DNA of 54,605 bases from DATMFV01 sp964651005 (GTDB lineage: Bacteria; Verrucomicrobiota; Verrucomicrobiia; Chthoniobacterales; Chthoniobacteraceae), in assembly GCA_964651005.1 (NCBI GenBank), contig CAZYVL010000002.1:1-54605 (forward strand), given 5' to 3'. The notes beneath the pieces are model-generated. The model saw nothing but the letters and a program-made list of their open reading frames with translations, had not been told where the DNA came from and searched no databases. Both the position numbers and the translations under genes were made by a program. This document shows, piece after piece, positions 28,684-36,205 of the stretch; the first letter of the stretch is position 1; each line of letters opens with the position of its first letter.

Positions 28684-30087
28684 ATGCGCAAGACGAAGAT
28701 CGTTTGCACCCTCGGTCCCGCTTCCGGCAGCAGGGAGACGCTTCGCGAACTGGTGGCGGCGGGAGCCAATCTTTTCCGGCTGAACATGAGCCACGCCGCG
28801 CACGACTGGGTGCGCGCCGTTGTCCCGGAGATCCGCGCCGTCGCGGAGGAACTCCGCGAGCCGGTCGGCATCCTCCTCGATACCCAGGGGCCGGCCATCC
28901 GCACGGGCGACCTCCCTGGCAAGCTCGAACTCAAGCCGGGCGATCTCCTGGAGCTGCGGCTGCGCGGCGCGCCCGCGCGGGAGGCGTACTCCACGGAGGT
29001 CAACTACGACGGCCTCGTGGACGACCTGCAAGAGGGCCATAAGGTGCTCGTCGATAACGGCCTCATCCACCTCGAAGTGGTGGAAAAACAGGCCGACCGC
29101 CTCCTCTGCCGCGTCCTGACGGCGGGGACGCTCGGTTCGCGGCGGCACATCAACCTGCCGGGGGTGAAGGTCCAGCTCCCCGCGCTGACGGAGAAAGACC
29201 GCGCCGACATCGCCCTCGGGACCGAGATGGGAGTCGATCTCGTCGCGTTGAGCTTCTGCCGGGAGGCAGCGGACGTGGAAATGCTGCGCGAGCTGCTGCG
29301 CGCGCACGGCAGCCAGGCGCGCGTCGTGGCGAAGATCGAGGACCAGCTTGCCGTGCACAACCTCCGGGAGATCGTGGAGAAGGGGGACATCGTGATGGTG
29401 GCGCGGGGCGATCTCGGCATCGAGTGCGCGATGGAAGAGCTGCCGATCATCCAGCGGCGCATCGTCAAGCTCTGCCACCGCCTGGGCCGCCCGGTGATCG
29501 TCGCCACGCAGCTTCTGGAGTCGATGATTTCCAGCCCGATGCCGACGCGCGCCGAAGTGACCGACGTGGCCAACGCCGCCTTCGAGCAGGCCGACGCCGT
29601 GATGCTGAGCGGGGAGACCGCCGTTGGCCGCTACCCCGTCGAATGCGTGAAAGTGCTCGACCGCGTGACACGCCGCATCGAGCGGAGCGGCGGAGCCGGG
29701 TACGCCGCCGAGGCGATCCTGCGCACCGACCGCGAGCGGACGATGCAAGCCGCCGTGGTGCTCGCCAACTCGCTGGAGCGTTCCGCGCTTGTGGTCTTCA
29801 CCCGCCGGGGGCTTGTCGCCAACGTGATCTCCTCGCGCCGCCCGCTGCGCGCGCCGATCTTCGCCTTCACCGACAACGAAGCCGTCTGCCGCCGCATCGT
29901 GCTCAACTGGGGAACCTACCCGATGCTGATGCCCTTCGACGCCGACCCGGATGCCACGCTGCGCCGCGCGGCGGAGCAGTTGCGCGAGCGGGGGTTCGTC
30001 ACGCCCGGCGACAAGCTTGTCATCGTAAGCGACCTCCTCTGCCGGGAGGACCTTTACGACTCGATCCAGGTCCGGCCTGTTTTATAA
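28684..30087 (+). CDS. pyk: Pyruvate kinase
   Basis: Catalyses the last ATP-producing step of glycolysis. The 467-residue length is normal. Signatures are RKTKIVCTLGPASGSRETLR at the N-terminus, NMSHAAHDW, LDTQGPAIRTG, the active lysine in VVAKIEDQ, the metal site VARGDLGIE, and the SGETAVGRYPVE loop. The C-terminal allosteric-type domain is present. The stop TAA (30085-30087) lies in the palindrome GCCTGTTTTATAAAACAGGC, where the convergent dus gene also stops, so the two coding regions overlap by six bases. Confidence 0.97.
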   Translation: MRKTKIVCTLGPASGSRETLRELVAAGANLFRLNMSHAAHDWVRAVVPEIRAVAEELREPVGILLDTQGPAIRTGDLPGKLELKPGDLLELRLRGAPAREAYSTEVNYDGLVDDLQEGHKVLVDNGLIHLEVVEKQADRLLCRVLTAGTLGSRRHINLPGVKVQLPALTEKDRADIALGTEMGVDLVALSFCREAADVEMLRELLRAHGSQARVVAKIEDQLAVHNLREIVEKGDIVMVARGDLGIECAMEELPIIQRRIVKLCHRLGRPVIVATQLLESMISSPMPTRAEVTDVANAAFEQADAVMLSGETAVGRYPVECVKVLDRVTRRIERSGGAGYAAEAILRTDRERTMQAAVVLANSLERSALVVFTRRGLVANVISSRRPLRAPIFAFTDNEAVCRRIVLNWGTYPMLMPFDADPDATLRRAAEQLRERGFVTPGDKLVIVSDLLCREDLYDSIQVRPVL

Positions 30088-30094
30088 AACAGGC
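30075..30094. terminator. Perfect palindrome carrying both stop codons of pyk and dus
   Basis: The 20-base palindrome GCCTGTTTTATAAAACAGGC can fold as a hairpin and supplies a TAA stop on each strand for the convergent genes. It has no U-tract outside the stem, so termination activity is only plausible. Confidence 0.5.
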
Positions 30095-31134
30095 TCTTCG
30101 GGGAGCGTGCAGCGCGCTTTCATATATTCGAGCGCCCGCCGTGCCGGTTCCGCCGGGAACGGTTCGTCGCGCTCCAGGTACTCGTCGCAGAGGCGATGGA
30201 ACTCCGCCTCCGTCGTGGCGCGGCGGATGGCGTGGAGGAACGCTTCGTCCTCGCCGATCCCCTGGCCGATGAAGTTCATGTACCGCTTCATCTTCGAGAC
30301 GTTGGCCGCTTCGGGAAGACGCGGTACGCGGGTTTCCGCGAAAAGCACGTCGATGTAGCCACGCAGATCGCGCAGTGTCGGCTGGAACACGGGCCGCCCC
30401 TCGGCCTCGTCGCGCAGTTGCCCGAAGAGCCACGGGTTGCGGATCGCCCCGCGCCCGATCATCAGCCCCGCCGCGCCGGTGGCCGCCACGGTTTCGCGCG
30501 CCAGCGCGACGGAGAGGACATTGCCGTTGGCGAAGACCGGCGCGTCGAGCCGCTCCACGGCCTGGCGGATGCGGTCGAGGTGCACACGCGTGCGGTACAT
30601 CTCCCGGACGGTGCGCCCGTGCACGGTGAAGGCATCGACGCGGTGCCGGGCGAAGAGGTCGAGCAGACGGTCGAACTCGCACGGGTCGTCGTAGCCGATC
30701 CGGGTCTTGACCGTGAAGGCGACGCCAACGGCGTCACGGAGCGCGGCGAGGATGGCGTCGATCTGCTCCGGGTGCTTGAGCAGGCCGCCGCCCGCGTTTT
30801 TCTTGCAGACGATCGGGGCGGGGCAGCCGAGGTTCAGGTCGATGCCGATGACGTTGTGCCGCTGGAGCGCCTCCGCCGTGCGGACGAGGGAGGGGATGTC
30901 CTCGCCGATCATCTGCGCGATCACGGGCCGCCCCGTCGGGTTGCTGTCGATGTCGGCGAGGAGATGCCGCTCCGGCTTCGAGTCGCGGTGAACACGGAAG
31001 TATTCCGTGAAGTAGACATCCGGGCCGCCGTAGCGGTGCATCACCCGCCAGAAAGGGAGATCGGTCACATCCTGCATCGGCGCGAGCAGAAGCAGCGGGC
31101 GGTGGCCGGGGATCAGGGCGCGGAGGGAAGGCAT
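30082..31134 (-). CDS. dus: tRNA-dihydrouridine synthase
   Basis: An FMN-dependent enzyme that reduces uridine to dihydrouridine in tRNA. It has 350 residues. The TIM-barrel signatures are LLAPMQDVTDLPFW at the N-terminus, NLGCPAPIVCKKNAGGGLL carrying the catalytic Cys near residue 110, and TVHGRTVREMY and MIGRGAIRNPWLF later. The C-terminal helical domain ends with CTLPEEP. The start at the ATG 31132-31134 fits the family; upstream extensions in the frame are not family-like. It overlaps the end of pyk by six bases. Which Dus subfamily it is cannot be decided. Confidence 0.93.
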   Translation of the reverse strand: MPSLRALIPGHRPLLLLAPMQDVTDLPFWRVMHRYGGPDVYFTEYFRVHRDSKPERHLLADIDSNPTGRPVIAQMIGEDIPSLVRTAEALQRHNVIGIDLNLGCPAPIVCKKNAGGGLLKHPEQIDAILAALRDAVGVAFTVKTRIGYDDPCEFDRLLDLFARHRVDAFTVHGRTVREMYRTRVHLDRIRQAVERLDAPVFANGNVLSVALARETVAATGAAGLMIGRGAIRNPWLFGQLRDEAEGRPVFQPTLRDLRGYIDVLFAETRVPRLPEAANVSKMKRYMNFIGQGIGEDEAFLHAIRRATTEAEFHRLCDEYLERDEPFPAEPARRALEYMKARCTLPEEPVL

Positions 31135-31269
31135 GAGGGCATGGAGGAACCTGGCCCAGCCTCCGGGGGGAGCGCGCCTTTGGCAAGCGTTCTTGCCATG
31201 CTTTCCGTTGCGGGCGGGGGCGATCCCGTGCGTTGCATTTGCCGTCAACGGGGCGTATAAACACCCTTC

Positions 31270-31956
31270 ATGATCGACTACATGCAGAAGGGCGGGCCGC
31301 TGATGTGGCTTCTGCTGCTGCTGAGCATTCTCTCCGTCACTCTGTTTTTCGAACGCCTGGTCTACTACCACCGCGCGACCATCCGCGTGGGCGAGTTTCT
31401 TCGCGGGCTGGCGAATTTGATTGGCCGCCGCAACTTCGCCGAGGCGCTGCACGAAAGCGCCGGAACGCCGGGGCCGGTCGCCCGGGTGATCCACGCCGCG
31501 ATCCTCCGGCACGACGCGCCGCGCCCGGAACTCCGGCAGATCGCCCAGGAGGCGGGCCAGTTGGAAGTGCCGAAGCTGGAGCGGTATCTGCCGATGCTCG
31601 CGGCGATCGCCTACGTCGCCCCGCTAGTCGGGCTGCTCGGCACCGTGACCGGGTTGATCGACGCCTTTGTCGCGCTCTCCAGCCAGGCGGGCGCGGCGAC
31701 GACGATGGAAGTCTCCGCCGGGATCTACAAGAGCCTGCTGACCACGGCGGCGGGCCTGGTGGTGGCGATCCCGACGGCGCTGGCGCACAGTTTTCTCTCC
31801 TCGCGGGTCAACTCCCTTCTCCACGACATGGAGCGGGGCGGCATCGAGATCGTCAACCTGCTCGCCGCAAAGACGGAGAAGAGCGCCGCGAGCCCTGAAA
31901 ACGCCGGGATCATCGAGTTCGAAGCGCGCAAGCCCGCAGCCCGCGCGGCGGAATAA
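31270..31956 (+). CDS. exbB: MotA/TolQ/ExbB proton channel family protein
   Basis: A 228-residue inner-membrane protein that, with ExbD and a TonB-like protein, couples the proton gradient to outer-membrane processes. It has three hydrophobic helices: PLMWLLLLLSILSVTLFFERLVYY near the N-terminus, YLPMLAAIAYVAPLVGLLGTVTGLIDAF near residue 110, and YKSLLTTAAGLVVAIPTALAHSFL near residue 155 with the conserved Thr pair. It heads the ExbB-ExbD-TonB-like operon, with 13 bases to the next gene. Confidence 0.92.
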   Translation: MIDYMQKGGPLMWLLLLLSILSVTLFFERLVYYHRATIRVGEFLRGLANLIGRRNFAEALHESAGTPGPVARVIHAAILRHDAPRPELRQIAQEAGQLEVPKLERYLPMLAAIAYVAPLVGLLGTVTGLIDAFVALSSQAGAATTMEVSAGIYKSLLTTAAGLVVAIPTALAHSFLSSRVNSLLHDMERGGIEIVNLLAAKTEKSAASPENAGIIEFEARKPAARAAE

Positions 31957-31969
31957 CCCTCCTTTTTTC

Positions 31970-32380
31970 GTGAAACTGCACCGGACGGCCACGCACCATA
32001 ATCCGCAGAATCTTTTCCTGATTCCGCTGGTGAACGTCCTCGCGCTGGTGCTGGCGTTCGCCACGTTGAGCGGGAACTTCGTGGCGCAGCCGGGCATCTC
32101 CGTCTCGCTGCCGTTTACGCCGTTCGCCCTGGGGCCGCAGCGCAATGCGCAGATCGTCCAGATCACCGCCGGGGCGGTTCCGGTGATCTACTTCCACGAG
32201 CGGAAAGTCACCGCGCGGGAACTCGACGCGCTCCTCGCGCGCTCGGAGGGGCGGGACCGTTCGCTGGTGATCCGGGCCGACGGCGCGGTGCCGCACGCGA
32301 CCGTCACCGAGGTCATGAACATCGGCCTGCAACGCGGGTTCTCCGTCGCCATTGCGGGTGCTTCGGTGCCTTCGCGATGA
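31970..32380 (+). CDS. exbD: ExbD/TolR family protein with Asn at the essential Asp position
   Basis: A 136-residue protein with one N-terminal membrane helix and a periplasmic domain. The helix NLFLIPLVNVLALVLAFATL aligns with the ExbD consensus IPLIDVLLVLLIFF, in which the Asp (D25 in Escherichia coli) is the proton-carrying residue. Here the codon at 32033-32035 is AAC, giving Asn22. The C-terminal domain (VTARELDALLARSEGRDRSLVIRAD) is otherwise normal. The start is a GTG at 31970. The four-base overlap with the next gene (ATGA) shows tight coupling. As written, the proton path may be lost, or another residue may take over. Confidence 0.85.
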   Translation: MKLHRTATHHNPQNLFLIPLVNVLALVLAFATLSGNFVAQPGISVSLPFTPFALGPQRNAQIVQITAGAVPVIYFHERKVTARELDALLARSEGRDRSLVIRADGAVPHATVTEVMNIGLQRGFSVAIAGASVPSR

Positions 32381-33243
32381 TGCCGCCCGGTTCCCCCCCA
32401 TCCCCCCCGCTTGCTCCGGGACGGCGGTTGCTGGTCTTTCATTGGCCCGAGCGGAGCGTTTCGTTCGTCCTGCCGCTGCTCTTCGTGCTGGCGGTGGCGG
32501 TGCACGCGGGGGCGTTTTACGTGTTCCAGGCGGTTTACCCCCCCGTGGCCTCGGCGATGCCGCCCGCCGCCGGGGTAACGCTGATTACCGCCTCCTCCCC
32601 GGCCAACCGGGCGCTGCTCGACTGGATCGACTCGCAGAACCCGGTCCGCGCGCCGCGCCTCCAGGAGACGACGCCAAACGGTCTGGGCCTGGGCCTGGGC
32701 CTGGGCGAGATCGCCTACGTCCCTTCGTACGCCTCGGCGCGCACGCTCCCCGTCGCCGCGGAACCCGATGCCCCGGCCAGATCGGAACCGGCTTACCCGC
32801 CCGCCTACGATCCGCTCGCGCTCCTTTCGCCAGTGTCGGCCCCGCGCGAGACGCCCCGCGCGGCGGTGCGTTCTTCGCTCCGGTTTTCCGGGCCGCTGCG
32901 GCAGCGGGCTCCAGGCGGGAACGGCAAGGACGAACCGCTCGCTTTCTCCACGCGGGCGACAGGGAGCCTGCTGCCGAGCGTTTTTCTGGTTGGCATCGGC
33001 AGGCAGGGGGAGGTCGGCTACGTTTTTCTTCAGTCGGGCTCCGGCAACCGGGCGTTGGACGAGGAGGCCGAGCGGCTCCTCGCGCGGCGCGTTTTCACAC
33101 GGGAGGAGGGGGCGGCCGGAGTGGAGTGGGGGTTTGCCACGTTTGCCTGGGGGGCGGATGTTTTCGCTGCGTCGGTGCCCGCTTCGGAGCCCACTTCGGC
33201 GTCCATGACCGCCTCGCCTTCTCAACCTTCCGCCACGCGATGA
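32377..33243 (+). CDS. TonB-like energy-transducer protein
   Basis: A 288-residue protein with an N-terminal anchor (RSVSFVLPLLFVLAVAVHAGAFYVFQ) and a Pro/Ala-rich periplasmic linker. The C-terminal domain contains VGYVFLQSGSGNRALDEEAERLLARR, reminiscent of the TonB C-terminal 'SSGNPALD' strand-helix unit. It has no canonical SHxxH anchor motif, only HAG. In the linker, four tandem CTGGGC hexamers at 32685-32708 encode alternating Leu-Gly. The position directly after exbB-exbD supports a TonB role; the outer-membrane partner is not in view. Confidence 0.7.
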   Translation: MMPPGSPPSPPLAPGRRLLVFHWPERSVSFVLPLLFVLAVAVHAGAFYVFQAVYPPVASAMPPAAGVTLITASSPANRALLDWIDSQNPVRAPRLQETTPNGLGLGLGLGEIAYVPSYASARTLPVAAEPDAPARSEPAYPPAYDPLALLSPVSAPRETPRAAVRSSLRFSGPLRQRAPGGNGKDEPLAFSTRATGSLLPSVFLVGIGRQGEVGYVFLQSGSGNRALDEEAERLLARRVFTREEGAAGVEWGFATFAWGADVFAASVPASEPTSASMTASPSQPSATR

Positions 33244-33479
33244 TCCGGATCAGCCTCACCTACCTCATCTTTCTCTACCTCTTCCTGTTCCTGAGCGTGG
33301 TGTTCGCGCTTTGGGTCGGCGCGGGGTGGCGGCGGCAGCGGCGCGAACGGCTGGCGCTGCGCGATCGCCTCCGCTGCAAGCTCTGCGCGTTCGAGTTCGA
33401 GGAGCCGACCGGGGAGGCGCTCCCCCGCTGCCCGCGCTGCGGCAGCCTCAACGAGCGGGAACGCTTCCGCACTTTGTGA
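33240..33479 (+). CDS. Small membrane-anchored zinc-ribbon protein
   Basis: A 79-residue protein. It overlaps the TonB-like gene by four bases (ATGA at 33240). Residues 4-28 form a single membrane helix (ISLTYLIFLYLFLFLSVVFALWV), followed by a basic stretch and a C-terminal zinc ribbon made of CKLC (about 46-49) and CPRC (about 64-67). It appears to be the last gene of the ExbB-ExbD-TonB-like operon. Function is not known; it could be a small assembly or regulatory partner of that system. Confidence 0.75.
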   Translation: MIRISLTYLIFLYLFLFLSVVFALWVGAGWRRQRRERLALRDRLRCKLCAFEFEEPTGEALPRCPRCGSLNERERFRTL

Positions 33480-33528
33480 CGTACTTTGTGAGCTTGCAAG
33501 GGAGGGGCGATCTCCCGCATCATCGGAC

Positions 33529-35124
33529 ATGACATCCGTACGCGATTTTGCCGACGGCACCGACCGTGCCGACGGCGCGTTCTACAAGGCGGCCTCCGAA
33601 TTTTTCGCCGACAACGCCAGCGTCGCCCTCACCTACGACGACGTTTCCCTGGCGACGCTCTACTCCGAGATCCTGCCGCGCGAGGCGAATCTCGAAACCT
33701 CCCTGGCGGAATCGCTGTGCCTGCGCATCCCGGTCATCTCCGCCGACATGGACACCGTTACGGAGTCGGGGATGGCGATTGCGATGGCGCTCGGCGGCGG
33801 CCTGGGGTTGATCCATTACAACATGCCCGAGCGGCAGCAGCTCTCCGAGGTGAGCCGCGTGAAGAACCACGTACACGGGTTGATCCAGGAGCCGATCAAG
33901 GTGGCGCCGGGGCAACTGATCGGCGAGGTGCTTGAGCGCGTTGAGGAGAAGCGGTTCTCCTTCAGCACATTTCCGGTTGTGGACGAGCACGACCGCCTGC
34001 TCGGGCTGCTGCCGGGGCATGTGCTCAAGCGGCGCTACGCCAGCAAAAAGGTGAGCGAGGCGATGACGCCGCGCGCCGCCCTCCACACCTTGCGCCAGGA
34101 CGAACTGGGGGGCGACCCGATCGCCCGCGCGGACCGCTTTTTCACCGAACACCTCGGCATTCACAAGCTGCTGGTCGTGGACCGGGAGGACCGGCTGCGC
34201 GGCCTTTTCACCTTGAGCGACGTGGAGCGGATCACCCAGGAGCACCACGAGCAGCTCAAACCGGCGCGCGACGGGAATTTCCGGCTCATCTGCGGGGCGG
34301 CGGTTTCCGCGACCCGGAGTTCCACGGGCGAGCTGGACAAGGAGCGCATCCGCGCGCATGTCGGCGCGCTGGTGGAGCGCGGCGTGGACGTGGTGGCCGT
34401 CTCGACGGCGCACGGGCACAGCAAGGGGGTGGGGGAGACGGTAAAGCTCATCCGCGAGGCGTTCCCCGAGCTGCCGATCATCGCCGGGAATGTCACCAGC
34501 GGCGCGGGGGTCGAATTTCTGGCGGAGTGCGGCGCCAACGCGATCAAGGTCGGGCAGGGGCCGGGGTCGATCTGCACCACGCGGGTGGTTGCGGGCGTCG
34601 GCATCCCGCAGTTGACGGCGCTCTATGTCGCCGGGCGCGCGGCGGCGAAAAAGGGGGTGCGCATCATCGCCGACGGCGGCGTGACGAAATCGGGCGACAT
34701 CGTGAAGGCATTGACGCTCTCCGACGCCGTGATCTGCGGCGGCCTCCTGGCCGGATGCCCGGAAGCGCCGGGGCAGATCATGGAGATCAACGGCAAACTT
34801 TATAAACAGTACCGCGGTATGGGGAGCCTCGCGGCGATGCAGGCCGGGTCTGCCGCACGCTACGGCCACACCAGGCGCGACGCCACGCGGAAGGTGGCGG
34901 CGGAGGGGGTCGAGGCGCTCAAGGAGGTTTCCGCATCGCTCGACACCGTGCTCACGCAACTGGTGGGCGGCATCCAGTCGGGGATGGGGTATCTCGGTGC
35001 GGCCACGCTCGCGCAGCTCAAGGAGAAGGCGCGCTATATCCGCGTCACCCCGGCGGGACAGCGCGAATCTGGCACGCACGACGTGATCGAGGTGAAGACC
35101 GGAGGGGCGAGTACGGGGGCGTAG
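33529..35124 (+). CDS. guaB: IMP dehydrogenase (with CBS domains)
   Basis: Oxidises IMP to XMP, the committed step to GMP. A 531-residue protein with the barrel N-terminus (LTYDDVSLATLYSEILPRE), a CBS-domain pair at about residues 115-240, and the catalytic loop GPGSICTTRVVAGVGIPQ near residue 345. The C-terminal YRGMGSLAAM and the RY of the catalytic flap (AARYGHT) are present. It is longer than the usual 485, mainly at the N-terminus and end. The conserved Asp of the 'VVIDTAHGHS' segment is Ser here (VAVSTAHGHS, codon TCG at 34402-34404). Otherwise the enzyme looks complete. Confidence 0.95.
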   Translation: MTSVRDFADGTDRADGAFYKAASEFFADNASVALTYDDVSLATLYSEILPREANLETSLAESLCLRIPVISADMDTVTESGMAIAMALGGGLGLIHYNMPERQQLSEVSRVKNHVHGLIQEPIKVAPGQLIGEVLERVEEKRFSFSTFPVVDEHDRLLGLLPGHVLKRRYASKKVSEAMTPRAALHTLRQDELGGDPIARADRFFTEHLGIHKLLVVDREDRLRGLFTLSDVERITQEHHEQLKPARDGNFRLICGAAVSATRSSTGELDKERIRAHVGALVERGVDVVAVSTAHGHSKGVGETVKLIREAFPELPIIAGNVTSGAGVEFLAECGANAIKVGQGPGSICTTRVVAGVGIPQLTALYVAGRAAAKKGVRIIADGGVTKSGDIVKALTLSDAVICGGLLAGCPEAPGQIMEINGKLYKQYRGMGSLAAMQAGSAARYGHTRRDATRKVAAEGVEALKEVSASLDTVLTQLVGGIQSGMGYLGAATLAQLKEKARYIRVTPAGQRESGTHDVIEVKTGGASTGA

Positions 35125-35184
35125 GGGAGGCGGTGGGGGAAATGAGGGAGATCGAGGCGGGCGAAAGCGGGGAGCCAAGGTGGC

Positions 35185-35265
35185 TCAGCCTTCACTCCTG
35201 CATGCGTACCAGACACTGCTGAACAGAAACAAGACAGCGATGGCGAACGTGGAAAGTGTGAGCAT
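35185..35265 (-). CDS. Possible 26-residue hydrophobic small protein
   Basis: An ATG at 35263-35265 opens a 26-codon frame, MLTLSTFAIAVLFLFSSVWY and a short polar end with one Cys, which would be a single membrane helix. It lies in the otherwise non-coding stretch between guaB and the UVR-motif gene. There is an AGGA only one base before the start, too close for a good SD, and no recognised family. Reported as a low-confidence candidate only. Confidence 0.2.
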   Translation of the reverse strand: MLTLSTFAIAVLFLFSSVWYACRSEG

Positions 35266-35321
35266 GTCCTGATTTCAGGGGAGCAGCCGCCATGCCACCC
35301 TGAGTAAGCGGCTCGGCTTGC

Positions 35322-35363
35322 CTTGGGCCTTGGGCCGTGGGCCGTGGGCCGTGGGCCGTGGGC
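35322..35363. repeat. Tandem heptamer (C[TG]TGGGC) x6
   Basis: Six heptamers: two CTTGGGC then four CGTGGGC (42 bases) between the convergent ends of guaB and the UVR-motif gene. The plus strand carries six GGG tracts with four-base loops, a strong candidate G-quadruplex. The two slightly different units suggest expansion by slippage. Confidence 0.95.
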
Positions 35364-35389
35364 CCGCATCCGCGCCGCCGCCCGCGTCG

Positions 35390-36160
35390 TTACGCCGACG
35401 GGGAGGAGGCTTCGGTGCCGTGCTCCGCCTGCTCTGCCTTGATGGCGTCGCGCAGTTCGGCGGCGCGTTCGTACGCTTCCGCTGCGATGGCGCGGTCCAT
35501 CTCCTGCTGGAGCTTTTCGAGCCGGGAGAGCGGGCGCTGGGCGCGCAGCTCTTCAAGCCATTGCTCCAGAAACTGGATCTCCGCGCTGTTCTGGACCGCC
35601 TCGGGGCGCTCCTGGAGTGTTTCGAGAATCTTGTCGCGGCCCCGCTCGATCTGCCGCAGGGCGGCCCCGTAGTCGTTGCGCTCCAGCTCGATGGACGCCT
35701 TGGCGCGGGTGTTCATCATCAGGAGGTAGGGGCGGAACTGCTCGACCTGCCAAGAAAGCTCCTCGCGCTCGGCGTACCGGGCGATGAAGTTGAGCAGCTC
35801 CAGGTTCCGGTGAGTATCGCGGACGACCCCGGAGTAGTCCTCAAGCTGGAAGAGCGAGATGTAGCGGTGATAATACTGGATACCCTCATGCTGAAGCTCG
35901 GCGCATTCGTCGGAGCTGAGGGTGAAGGCGTTCCCCTTCCCCTGCGCCTCGGCGGCGCGCTCCTGGTGCCACTCCAGCAGCGATTCGCACCCATGCGGGC
36001 GCTGGCCGTCGGGCCTGCCGCTGAGCTCCATCTGGATAAGGCCGAGGTCGATCCGGAGCTGGAGCTTTTCCTTTCCGTCGTTGCCCGCCACCCGGCGAAC
36101 GCGGATCTGCCCCGGCTCGTGCGGCCAGCCGTCGAGGAGGTTGTTCAGGTCCAGATTCAT
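35390..36160 (-). CDS. UvrB/UvrC (UVR) motif-containing protein
   Basis: A soluble protein of 256 residues. The C-terminal segment RLEKLQQEMDRAIAAEAYERAAELRDAIK is a classical UVR helical hairpin, which mediates contacts in UvrB/UvrC and is also found in chaperone-like proteins such as McsA. The N-terminal and central parts, including QYYHRYISLFQLEDYSGVVRDT, look helical and are not recognised. No zinc-binding cysteines of McsA type are seen. The start is the ATG at 36158-36160; a TTG at 36196 is possible. Function is unknown. Confidence 0.7.
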   Translation of the reverse strand: MNLDLNNLLDGWPHEPGQIRVRRVAGNDGKEKLQLRIDLGLIQMELSGRPDGQRPHGCESLLEWHQERAAEAQGKGNAFTLSSDECAELQHEGIQYYHRYISLFQLEDYSGVVRDTHRNLELLNFIARYAEREELSWQVEQFRPYLLMMNTRAKASIELERNDYGAALRQIERGRDKILETLQERPEAVQNSAEIQFLEQWLEELRAQRPLSRLEKLQQEMDRAIAAEAYERAAELRDAIKAEQAEHGTEASSPSA

Positions 36161-36205
36161 CTCCTGAATTATCGGGGGCGCAAAGTCGCTTTGCAAGCGC
36201 CCTGT

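Noticed and set aside
35322..35363. Possible CRISPR-like repeat
   Set aside because: The units are adjacent heptamers without spacers.
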